From Megasphaera paucivorans (GTDB taxonomy: Bacteria > Bacillota > Negativicutes > Veillonellales > Megasphaeraceae), in contig NZ_FNHQ01000009.1 in NCBI RefSeq assembly GCF_900103535.1, positions 1 to 64,000 on the forward strand: a DNA stretch of 64,000 nucleotides, given 5' to 3'. Positions 25,881-33,845 of the stretch are shown one piece after another. A program made the translations under genes and the position numbers. The notes below the pieces were generated by a model. It saw only the letters and a list, made by a program, of their open reading frames with translations. It made no database searches and was not told the origin of the DNA. Every line of letters begins with the position of its first letter. Position 1 is the first letter of the stretch.

Positions 25881-28022
25881 TTATTTCTTCTTTAATGAAA
25901 AATCCGGCTTACCAGCTTTATCATTAAAGGTTTTATTGCATTTACTGCAAAGCCAAAACGTTCCATTCTTCAAAATACGAACAAGAATTGTTCCACAGTC
26001 TGGACATTTTACAACAACAGGTTTTCCATTGTCATCCTCATAAAAAAGCTTTCTACCCGTTACTGGGGAAACACAATCCGTATTACTGCAAATATGAAAA
26101 TGTTTTTTTGCTTTTGTCGAATAACGTCGGATAAGTTCCCCTTTGCTGCAGACTGGACACTCGTGAAGCGCTTTGCCTTTTGGCAGCGGAAACGTCCTAT
26201 TTTCAGCAAACTGGATATTCCGATGCACCATAGCAGTCATATCATCCATATATTCCGATAAACTTTTTTGTCCTGCTGCAATTTCAGATAAGACATATTC
26301 CATTTCTGCTGTTGCATCTGGTAGCGTAAGAGATTGATCCACATTTTCTATCAAGCTGGTACCGAATTCTGTAGGTACCAGTTCTTTTTTTATTTTCGTC
26401 ATACACGGGTCTACAGGTTTTCCATTCATCGTATCTGCCTGTAATTCTGCGATAATCGTATCCCGTGTTGCCGGAGTGCCGATACCCTTAACTTCTTTTA
26501 GCTTTTCCCTATTAGGATTTTTCGCGTCTACAAAGCGCCAGATATTTGCCATGGCTGCCAATAAAGTACCTTCCGTAAAGCGTTTTGGTGGCACTGTCAC
26601 TTTATCGGCAATAGAATAGTTGGCTTTTTCTACTATATCACCTATCTTAAGCGTCGGAAGTTTCACGTTATCTTCGGCTGATTCCAGCTCCTGCCCTTCT
26701 AATTCATACGCCTTATATCCTTGCTTCAAGATAACTTTTCCGCTGCCCGTAAAAATCTCATCGGCAACAACCAAAGTGAACGTGATTTTTTTATATTCAT
26801 GAGCAGGAAAGAACTGGAGCACATATCGTTTCGCTATAAGTTCATAGATTTTCTGCTCTATTTCACTCAACTTTTCCAGCTGAATACCAGTAGGAATAAT
26901 GGCATGATGGGCAGTTATCTTTTGATCGTTGAATGCCTTACTTGTAATCTCAATATCAGCGGTATTGGCACCAGCGATTCCAAGTGCTGAAAGTACAGGC
27001 AAAATTCTTACAGCATCCGCTTTTTGAGATACCGGAATGTAGTTACAATCACTACGCGGATAGGAAACATATTTCTTTTCATAAAGATCCTGTACCGCAA
27101 CCAATACTTCTTTTGGCGAAAAGCCATATTTCTTATTTGCTTCTACCTGTAATGTATCCAATGAATGCGGCAATGGCGGATGTTGCACCATATCTTTTCC
27201 CTGCACATCCCGGATGATAACCTCTGCTTTTTCAAGCTTCAACTTAATGGCCTGCAGAATATTTTTGTCTTTGACACGGTTTTCTTCATCCAGCAGCAAA
27301 TTTTCTGCTGGTTTCAAAGTTGCCTTAAACGGAATACCATCTTTTTCAAAGATTCCTTTTAGTTCATAGTATTTCGCTGATTTAAATCCCTTGATTTCTT
27401 TTTCCCGATTTACAACCAATGCTAATGTTGGCACTTTCACCCGGCCAATGCGAAAGGTATTTTCATAGCCATATTTTCTTGCATTTACGGTATAGGCGCG
27501 AGTAAGATTCATCCCAATCAGCCAATCTGCTTGTTCTCTCCCCAATCCGGCATAATACAAATTTTCATATCTTTTATTATCCGTAATCTGCGCAAAAGCC
27601 CGTTTCAAGCTTTCATCGTCTTTTGCATTAATAAGAATACGCTGCACTTTCCCCTTAAACTGTAAATAATGAAGGATTTCATCAATGAGCAATTGGCCCT
27701 CACGATCAGGGTCACCCGCATGAACAACAATATCAGCTTCCATTAAAAGCTTTTTTATCACGGCTAGTTGTGCAACGGCAGCAGCTGCCGGTTTCAGTTT
27801 CCATACTTTCGGAAGTATCGGATAATTGGCCCAAGCCTTATATTCTTCGCCATACTCTTCCGGTGAAGCAAGCCCTAGAATATGTCCAAACGCCCATGTC
27901 ACGGTCGTATCTCCCTGCTGGATAAAGCCTTTTTCCTTATGACAATTTCCATCCGGCCATAAATAGGTCGCCAAGGCCTTTCCTATATCCGGCTTTTCTG
28001 CTATATACGTAACTTTACTCAA
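25881..28022 (-). CDS. topB: DNA topoisomerase III (element-encoded TopB)
   Basis: A 713-residue type IA topoisomerase. The Toprim domain starts at residue 4 (VTYIAEKPDIGKALA) and has the DxD-E metal site (HAGDPDREGQLL). The catalytic tyrosine lies in KYVSYPRSDCNYIP. The C-terminus carries zinc-ribbon-like pairs (CPVCSKG...C and CPDCGTILV...CSKC). The TTG at 28022 is chosen because AGGAAG lies 7 bp upstream and homology begins at SKVTYIAEKP; the open frame extends upstream without conservation. Such TopB proteins are typical of conjugative elements, where they resolve transfer and replication intermediates. Confidence 0.92.
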   Translation of the reverse strand: MSKVTYIAEKPDIGKALATYLWPDGNCHKEKGFIQQGDTTVTWAFGHILGLASPEEYGEEYKAWANYPILPKVWKLKPAAAAVAQLAVIKKLLMEADIVVHAGDPDREGQLLIDEILHYLQFKGKVQRILINAKDDESLKRAFAQITDNKRYENLYYAGLGREQADWLIGMNLTRAYTVNARKYGYENTFRIGRVKVPTLALVVNREKEIKGFKSAKYYELKGIFEKDGIPFKATLKPAENLLLDEENRVKDKNILQAIKLKLEKAEVIIRDVQGKDMVQHPPLPHSLDTLQVEANKKYGFSPKEVLVAVQDLYEKKYVSYPRSDCNYIPVSQKADAVRILPVLSALGIAGANTADIEITSKAFNDQKITAHHAIIPTGIQLEKLSEIEQKIYELIAKRYVLQFFPAHEYKKITFTLVVADEIFTGSGKVILKQGYKAYELEGQELESAEDNVKLPTLKIGDIVEKANYSIADKVTVPPKRFTEGTLLAAMANIWRFVDAKNPNREKLKEVKGIGTPATRDTIIAELQADTMNGKPVDPCMTKIKKELVPTEFGTSLIENVDQSLTLPDATAEMEYVLSEIAAGQKSLSEYMDDMTAMVHRNIQFAENRTFPLPKGKALHECPVCSKGELIRRYSTKAKKHFHICSNTDCVSPVTGRKLFYEDDNGKPVVVKCPDCGTILVRILKNGTFWLCSKCNKTFNDKAGKPDFSLKKK

Positions 28023-28108
28023 AAGAAACACTTCCTTTTTATTTTTATTGTGATAAAATATAATATATATTATTTGTTTTATGGTAAATATATAAGTAGG
28101 TGATTGGG

Positions 28109-28687
28109 TTGAGTGAATTTGCAAAACGACTGAAAGAAATACGAAAAGGTAAAATGACGCAAGGCGAACTGGCGGATCTTTTAAATACCTCCCAAGTACA
28201 AATTTCTTTGTATGAGACTGGAAAAGATGAGCCAACACCAGAGCTTCTTGAAAAAGTCGCGGAAATTTTTGATGTGACAACGGATTATCTTTCTGGAAAA
28301 ACCCCTGCCAAGGATGCTACTGTAGATACAGAAGCAGATACCTTAGCGCAGCGCATCAAAGTTATTCGTGTGTATTACGACAAGTCACAAGAAGAATTCG
28401 CTAAAGATTTATCTATCAGTCAATCAGCCCTTTCCTCGATTGAACACGGCACAATCCCTTCTGCAGAAGTCATACAAAAGCTTGGTAAAATGGGGTTTTC
28501 CCTTGAATGGTTACTCTATGGAGAAAACAATCAGCCAACTTCGCCAAAACAAGTCTTGGAAGATACTGCAACAGATTGGGAACGGACACGCATCAACAAG
28601 CTCTTAAATGCCCTTTCCCATGATAAGCTCAAACTTTGCCGTCAATGTTTAGAGCTCTTTGTCTCATCATTTACCAAAGAAAAATAG
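28109..28687 (+). CDS. Regulator with two tandem XRE-type HTH domains
   Basis: A 192-residue protein with two Cro/CI HTH units, at about 3-60 (MTQGELADLLNTSQVQISLY) and about 80-140 (KSQEEFAKDLSISQSALSSI), followed by a helical C-terminus. The TTG at 28109 has AGTAGGTG 6 bp upstream; a GTG at 28100 overlaps that site and is less likely. It is transcribed divergently from topB across an AT-rich 86-bp gap. It probably controls element excision or transfer genes. Duplicated HTH domains suggest binding to paired operators. Confidence 0.8.
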   Translation: MSEFAKRLKEIRKGKMTQGELADLLNTSQVQISLYETGKDEPTPELLEKVAEIFDVTTDYLSGKTPAKDATVDTEADTLAQRIKVIRVYYDKSQEEFAKDLSISQSALSSIEHGTIPSAEVIQKLGKMGFSLEWLLYGENNQPTSPKQVLEDTATDWERTRINKLLNALSHDKLKLCRQCLELFVSSFTKEK

Positions 28688-28700
28688 AATGTATACCTTT

Positions 28701-28729
28701 AGAGCAGGGCAAACGCCCTGCTCTTTTTC
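28701..28729 (+). terminator. Terminator of the XRE regulator
   Basis: A 10-bp perfect stem, AGAGCAGGGC with GCCCTGCTCT around AAAC, is followed by TTTTC on the plus strand, 14 bp beyond the regulator stop. It also closes the gap to the last T4SS gene, which converges from the minus strand. Confidence 0.85.
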
Positions 28730-29468
28730 ATTCTCCATACTGCATAAAACCAAGGCTTTTCGTCTGCGCTACCCGTTTTTGCATATCATATTCGTTTGGA
28801 TGATAGGGATCATAACCATAAAACTCCCCAGCTCTAGCTTTTTCTCTCTCTATGCGATTGGCCGTAAATTCAGCTTCTTGCATAGTCACTTGCTTCATAA
28901 ATTCCGAACCCTTGACCTCTGCCTGATCAATACTCTCTAAAGCTCCCAAAACTTCTGTCGCATTCTTTTTTTGCTGTTCTCCTAAAATACCGTCTGTTTT
29001 TGTTTGTAAAACCTCTTCTTGCGCATTTTTTCTAAGCTGCTGATTTTGAAAAGCTTTTTGTGCAGCATTGGCCGCATCCTGATTCGCATTTTCCAAGCTG
29101 GTATAGAGAAGAATTTCATACGCTTCATTATTGTCCGCTTTTTCTTTGATCTCCCGAAAAGCTGCACCCAGCTCTGCTGCACTTTTTCCTGTTGGCATAT
29201 CGCCAACTCCCTGCACAGCCTTGAAAGCACTTTGCAAGTCAGAATTCAGACCCGTAATCATCAAGATTCTGTTATTGAGATTTTCCAACGTGTTCTGCAC
29301 CGCAACAATAGCCTGTTCTGTTTCCTTTACACTGTCGGCAAAGCGCTTGGCATCAAAGACATACGATCCCGGATATAAAAGATCTCCCCACCATGCCTGT
29401 GCAATCATAGAAGATCCACTAAGTACTGCCAAAGTGAAAACAACAACAGCGGTTTTACGAATTTTCAT
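28728..29468 (-). CDS. TrbJ/VirB5-like conjugal transfer protein (second copy)
   Basis: A 246-residue exported protein with a signal peptide (MKIRKTAVVVFTLAVLSGSS...AQA) and mostly helical, Gln/Glu/Lys-rich sequence. It has the VirB5/TrbJ style of starting with W-G-D-x-x-x-P-G-S-Y-V-F-D and long amphipathic helices. VirB5 proteins sit at the pilus tip and help contact recipients. It overlaps the TraF-like peptidase by 14 bp and is the last gene of the T4SS operon. A second, distinct VirB5-like protein is encoded at 32940-33725. Confidence 0.6.
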   Translation of the reverse strand: MKIRKTAVVVFTLAVLSGSSMIAQAWWGDLLYPGSYVFDAKRFADSVKETEQAIVAVQNTLENLNNRILMITGLNSDLQSAFKAVQGVGDMPTGKSAAELGAAFREIKEKADNNEAYEILLYTSLENANQDAANAAQKAFQNQQLRKNAQEEVLQTKTDGILGEQQKKNATEVLGALESIDQAEVKGSEFMKQVTMQEAEFTANRIEREKARAGEFYGYDPYHPNEYDMQKRVAQTKSLGFMQYGE

Positions 29469-29997
29469 TTGGTATCACCTGCTTTATAAAACAAGTAAAT
29501 GGTTCATAGGGCAGCACCAGATTTACTTTCTTTACAATCAAAGTTTTGGGAATCGGGCCCAAATACCGGGAATCAAAGGACAGCTCCACATCGTTTAACA
29601 ATAGCATTTCATCTTCTGGCACTTTCCGTTCTCCAACTGCTAATTCTGGCAAGCCATCCTGATGAAAAATCTTATACTCTTCCCCTCTAATCTCTAAAGA
29701 ATCATTAAAAATCGTATATTCATCGTCCGGAAATCCCCGAACTTGCTTTAACAGCAAAAAGCCTTTTTCTACATGAAGCTTTGGCACATCTACCGGGAGC
29801 GATACAATGACATAATCTCCATAGTGCAGCTTCTGGCTAAAAGACACCATGTAAATTCCCTTTGGCGCAGAATCCGTATCATTGATATAAAATAGTTTTC
29901 CGACAAGCATATTTGCCAAAGCTATAAAACCAATTGCCAAAAACGTACATACCACGAAAATTTTAAGTTTTTTCTGCCTACCTTTAAGAAAGTTCAT
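29455..29997 (-). CDS. TraF-type signal peptidase (S26 family), pilin maturation
   Basis: A 180-residue inner-membrane protease with one N-terminal helix. The catalytic serine is in SAPKGIYMV (about residue 42) and the catalytic lysine in LLLKQVRGFPDD (about residue 82), the order of TraF proteins of RP4-type systems, which cleave and cyclise the TrbC pilin. GGGAGG lies 5 bp before the ATG at 29997. Its start overlaps the 3' end of the large hydrolase-VirB6 gene. With the VirB2/TrbC protein at 36614 it indicates a cyclic-pilin P-type system. Confidence 0.85.
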   Translation of the reverse strand: MNFLKGRQKKLKIFVVCTFLAIGFIALANMLVGKLFYINDTDSAPKGIYMVSFSQKLHYGDYVIVSLPVDVPKLHVEKGFLLLKQVRGFPDDEYTIFNDSLEIRGEEYKIFHQDGLPELAVGERKVPEDEMLLLNDVELSFDSRYLGPIPKTLIVKKVNLVLPYEPFTCFIKQVIPNENS

Positions 29998-31792
29998 AAC
30001 GACCTCCCAAGGCATTCATAATGGACTTCGGCACTCGGAAAGTTAATATCGCTAAACCAATTAAAGATAAACAAAGCAGCACATATTTTGACATAGCTTC
30101 TGCCGTAATTCCGTTATTTACAGTATAGGTTCCTGATAAGTTCCGATTGACTTGATTCACATAATCCTGCGCCCATCCGGGAAGTGGTTCATTCTTTGAA
30201 AGACTATTCGGGCCGCCGTTATAGGCTGCCAAGGCATAGTTCCAATCACCAAATTGCTCATAGAGTCCCTGCATATATTTTGCCGAAGCTTCTAAATTCT
30301 GTTCCGGATTAAAGGGATCATAACAACCAAGCCCGGCTGCGGTAGAAGGCATGAGCTGTCCTAGCCCTTCGGCACCAACTTCACTAACAGCCTGCGGATT
30401 CCAGCTACTTTCTGCCTGAATCTGTGCCAAGAAAAGCGTAACGGGAATGTTATATTTTTGTGCTTTTTCTGTAGCTATGCTCACTAAGTCTGCCGGTCCG
30501 GAAACGCTGCCTGATCCAGTCTGTGTGACTGCCGGTGTTTTCATGGTAAAAAGATCCTGCGGCTTGGCATCCTTGATGCAAAAAACGCAAAGCCCAACCA
30601 TCACGGACAAAATCATGAGCTTTATGGTTGTAGATACCAGATGTCCCAGACTACCTTCCGCCACGAATTTCGTAAAACCTAAAGCTGCAAAGGGCCCCGT
30701 GCAAAGCGCCACGGAAGCAGAAAGATAAAATTCGATATATACAAGCATGATATAGCAGGACAAAAAGAAAAATACGCCCATCGTCAAAAAGGTAATAAGA
30801 TAAATCGGCAGGATCGTTCCAAAATTCCGGACAAAATCCATCGAACCAAACGATGCAATTTTATTAAGTCCTGGCGTAATCATATACACGCATTTTTGCA
30901 TCAAAAGCTGTGGCTGTGACACATTATTGGCAATTACCGTTGGATCTTGGATAAAGGTTCCCGATACCGAACTGACAAAGCTCAGAAAAAAATTGTTGAT
31001 AATATTTTGCCAGTTGGTAAAAATCAAGAACAAAAATCCATATTTAAAGGCTTTCGTAATCACTTGATTTAGTGAAGTTTCAAGCCCAGCAACAAGGATT
31101 GGTAGCGTCAAATCAATGACCGCCAAAACAAATAACAGAGCCAGTCCTGCCGTCTGCAGACCGCTATACCCTTTGGATAAAGCCTTCACCATTTGTTCCA
31201 TCAGTTGATTTAAAGAATCGCCCAGCTGATACATGGCTTCTACGCCCCAAGGCAGCGAAAGATTGTCGCTTCCTCGTTGTCCGGTCCCCGGATTTACACT
31301 TCCATCACCGCTAAGATTGACGCCCAGCGCTAAAAGTCTGGAATATGGATCAATTACGGGCCCCGTATAATAACCAGACGGCCAATATTCTATATGGCAA
31401 TGCGCCCCGGTCGATGTGCCAAGATCTCCATCATAAGCATCGCCGCCGGTATAACCAATGACAGTACCTTCGGATGTGCTTCCATCCAGACAAATCAAGG
31501 TATCTGGATTGCAATCGCCAAAAAGAAGGGATTCTCCATTTTCTCCGGTAATCAGTACCCAATAAATAAAACCATTGCCTGCGCCATGTTCGACAGTGCC
31601 ATTAAACGGTGCCAAGATAGGTGTTCCAGACGAAGTTCCGATATCGATTCCTTTATGTGTATGCCCCATATGATTTTCTTCACCAAAAGGAGCCGTTACT
31701 TCGCCGCCACTAAACGGCGCTGCCGCAAAGACTGAAGCTATATTGATGCACAACAATATACTAATTAGCATACAAAGTCGTTTTATCCTCAT
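29984..31792 (-). CDS. Trimodular protein: M23 endopeptidase, VirB6/TrbL membrane core, SLT lytic transglycosylase
   Basis: The 602-residue protein begins with a signal sequence (to about residue 23). An M23/LytM domain follows (about 28-150), with zinc ligands in HTHKGIDIG and GAHCHIEYW. Residues about 190-400 contain five or six transmembrane helices of VirB6/TrbL type (LLFVLAVIDLTLPILVAGLE). Residues about 435-560 form a transglycosylase SLT domain with catalytic Glu in QAESSWNPQ and the downstream GLGQLMPSTA and LAAYNGGP motifs. A last helix (about 578-595) anchors the C-terminus. It couples peptidoglycan opening to the translocation channel and replaces a separate VirB1. Confidence 0.85.
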   Translation of the reverse strand: MRIKRLCMLISILLCINIASVFAAAPFSGGEVTAPFGEENHMGHTHKGIDIGTSSGTPILAPFNGTVEHGAGNGFIYWVLITGENGESLLFGDCNPDTLICLDGSTSEGTVIGYTGGDAYDGDLGTSTGAHCHIEYWPSGYYTGPVIDPYSRLLALGVNLSGDGSVNPGTGQRGSDNLSLPWGVEAMYQLGDSLNQLMEQMVKALSKGYSGLQTAGLALLFVLAVIDLTLPILVAGLETSLNQVITKAFKYGFLFLIFTNWQNIINNFFLSFVSSVSGTFIQDPTVIANNVSQPQLLMQKCVYMITPGLNKIASFGSMDFVRNFGTILPIYLITFLTMGVFFFLSCYIMLVYIEFYLSASVALCTGPFAALGFTKFVAEGSLGHLVSTTIKLMILSVMVGLCVFCIKDAKPQDLFTMKTPAVTQTGSGSVSGPADLVSIATEKAQKYNIPVTLFLAQIQAESSWNPQAVSEVGAEGLGQLMPSTAAGLGCYDPFNPEQNLEASAKYMQGLYEQFGDWNYALAAYNGGPNSLSKNEPLPGWAQDYVNQVNRNLSGTYTVNNGITAEAMSKYVLLCLSLIGLAILTFRVPKSIMNALGGRYELS

Positions 31793-31801
31793 AAGAACAC
31801 C

Positions 31802-32935
31802 TTACTTCTTGCCATAGTCATTGCGATTTCGCTGTGGTTCTTCAAAAGCTTTGCCGGACCGAATGTTTTTATAGTCTTCATGATGGTTAATAGCGTTATT
31901 TGCACCGTGCATCAAAGATCTGCCAATTGTGCTGTTGGCGAATTTTTGCCGCATCATGGTTTTGGCAAAGTTGCCAGAAAGAGATCCACCATGATCTGCC
32001 TGACTGGTTCGAGCTGCATTCATGGTCGCTCTTGCGTTACCATACGTAGACGCCGCTTTTGTTACCGCACCGCCTACGCCGCCACTCACTGCAGCAACGG
32101 CAGCAGTGCCGACAGATCTTGCCCCACCAATCGCAGTTCCAGCATCCATAGAAGGCTGCCCATTCATCATACTGGCTGCCAGATTGGGAAGCTGCCAAGT
32201 AAGAAAAGCCATAGCGGCATAAGATAAGGACATGCGAAGCATCGTTGCAAAAGATTCCGTTGCCGGAATTGCTTTTACATCTCCAGCCAGCGAATTAAAT
32301 AATCCCAGCAGAAAATACATCACCATCAGTTTTATGCCAAAGCTGAAAACGGCAGATACGACTCGTTGAAACAAAAAGGACGTATAGCGAATGGCTCCAA
32401 AAGGCAATAAAATCACGCCAATAGAAGCAAACACATTAAATTCAATCTTTGTTAGCAGAATCTGCAGTGTAATAAAAAAGAAAGCGCCTAATGTAATGAC
32501 CGTAGACAGTAAGTACATAAAGCATTTTCCAAGCCCACCATTACTCATAATGCTTGTCTCATTAAACGCTTTTAATAGACCGCCAACAACCTCAAAGCCT
32601 TGTTCTAACACTTTACTCGGTGCCATCCAATCCCCTGATGGTGCCACTCCGGCAGCCGTTAATCCGGCATACTGAAAGGAAACTAAGATAGCTGAATTGA
32701 TTTTATCCCATTGCAAAATGAGGAAAAGAAAAAAGCCTACCTTCATCACCCGGCTAATCACAGCAGACATCCGAAGTTCTGCGCTATAAAGCGCCCATGT
32801 CGTACAAATATCAATTACGGCTAAAACAGAAACGAGCTGCCACGCATAGGGCTGCAAAGCTAAGAAACCCGTAATGCTGTGCAGCTCAAAAAACTTCAGT
32901 AATTCCGTCAAAAAGTCACTGCTTGAAAAATCCAT
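31802..32935 (-). CDS. VirB6/TrbL-like polytopic T4SS protein
   Basis: A 377-residue inner-membrane protein with six to seven hydrophobic helices in the first 260 residues (WQLVSVLAVIDICTTWALYS, FFFITLQILLTKIEFNVFAS), then an Ala/Gly-rich, charged cytoplasmic tail (GGVGGAVTKAASTYGNARAT) typical of TrbL. It forms part of the inner-membrane translocation pore. It is 9 bp upstream of the trimodular protein and shares the A-V-I-D-x-x-x-x-W/L membrane pattern with it, so two VirB6-like proteins are encoded side by side, perhaps by duplication. Confidence 0.8.
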   Translation of the reverse strand: MDFSSSDFLTELLKFFELHSITGFLALQPYAWQLVSVLAVIDICTTWALYSAELRMSAVISRVMKVGFFLFLILQWDKINSAILVSFQYAGLTAAGVAPSGDWMAPSKVLEQGFEVVGGLLKAFNETSIMSNGGLGKCFMYLLSTVITLGAFFFITLQILLTKIEFNVFASIGVILLPFGAIRYTSFLFQRVVSAVFSFGIKLMVMYFLLGLFNSLAGDVKAIPATESFATMLRMSLSYAAMAFLTWQLPNLAASMMNGQPSMDAGTAIGGARSVGTAAVAAVSGGVGGAVTKAASTYGNARATMNAARTSQADHGGSLSGNFAKTMMRQKFANSTIGRSLMHGANNAINHHEDYKNIRSGKAFEEPQRNRNDYGKK

Positions 32936-32939
32936 GCAT

Positions 32940-33725
32940 TCACCACCTTACATTGCCATACGTTTGCCATGGATCATCAAGTGCAGGTACAGTTTTCGTT
33001 ACTTCCTGTTTCATTTTTGTAAGTGCTGCATCTTCTGCTTGTATCGCAGCATTTACAACGGCTTGATGATTCTGCTTTTCTAGCACCTCCGCCTGATTTT
33101 TCATTACCTGATTTTGTGCCGTTAATGCTTGAAGTGTTGTATGAATACTATCTATATGTGCTTTTTCTGCCGCAATTTCGTTGGCAAGCTGCTGCACCTG
33201 TTTGCTGCCTGTTGGCGCTTTATTTTGCTCCAAAAGATCCGACAGGCGCTTTTTAGATACATCCAGCTCCGTCATGAGCTGATGGTATGCCGTTACGTCA
33301 TCCCGATTTCGCATGGATAAAACTTCTTGCAAAGTCGTTTTCACATTTTGCTCAGCCAAAGAAGTTTGCGCATAGGCATCTACTGCGATCTTAGGAAATG
33401 TATTTTGCCAATATTGATTCCATGCAGCAGTTTCCGTAAAAAAGCCAGACTTTTTCATGGCTGTATTGATAGAGGCCACGCTGCTATTCAAAGCATCTTT
33501 GTAACGATCTAAAACCGTTTCCGGAAGTGCCTCCAGCTCTTTTAATTGCAGGGTAATTTGCTGAGTTGTATTTGTCACCACCTGAAGTGTTTCGGTATAG
33601 GTTTTTATCTGCTGCAGAATATTTTCCGTATCAATGACCGGAATAGACGCATGTGCTGTCATGGGCAATACCAACAAAAAGATCCCAACAAGTCCCATCG
33701 TAAAGTTTTTACGAACATCCACCAT
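32940..33725 (-). CDS. TrbJ/VirB5-like conjugal transfer protein
   Basis: A 261-residue exported protein with a signal peptide (MTMGLVGIFLLVLPMTAHA-like; cleavage after residue 26). The start of the mature part, IPVIDTENILQQIKTYTETL, is the classical TrbJ N-terminus, followed by long coiled-coil helices to about residue 240. It is predicted to be periplasmic and part of the pilus base or tip. The gene directly follows the triple palindrome region 33748-33843, and GGAGAGGGGG lies in front of the ATG. Confidence 0.8.
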   Translation of the reverse strand: MVDVRKNFTMGLVGIFLLVLPMTAHASIPVIDTENILQQIKTYTETLQVVTNTTQQITLQLKELEALPETVLDRYKDALNSSVASINTAMKKSGFFTETAAWNQYWQNTFPKIAVDAYAQTSLAEQNVKTTLQEVLSMRNRDDVTAYHQLMTELDVSKKRLSDLLEQNKAPTGSKQVQQLANEIAAEKAHIDSIHTTLQALTAQNQVMKNQAEVLEKQNHQAVVNAAIQAEDAALTKMKQEVTKTVPALDDPWQTYGNVRW

Positions 33726-33747
33726 CTGAAATCCCCCTCTCCTCCGC

Positions 33748-33843
33748 GGGGGTCCATAATGGACCCCCTATGTTTTCTGTAACAAGGTGTCCATTATGGA
33801 CCCCCTGTATTTTTTCTGCAGCATGGTGTCCATAATGGACACC
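33748..33843. repeat. Three tandem copies of the element palindrome
   Basis: Copies at 33748-33768, 33786-33805 and 33825-33843 share the core TGTCCATWATGGAC or its GGTCCATWATGGACC variant; the third copy reads GGTGTCCATAATGGACACC. They fill the 120-bp gap between the virB4-like and virB5-like genes, spaced by about 39 bp centre to centre (close to four helical turns). Three further copies lie at 49381, 50854 and 50976. They may be operators, ParB sites, or RNA hairpins. Confidence 0.85.
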
Positions 33844-33845
33844 TT

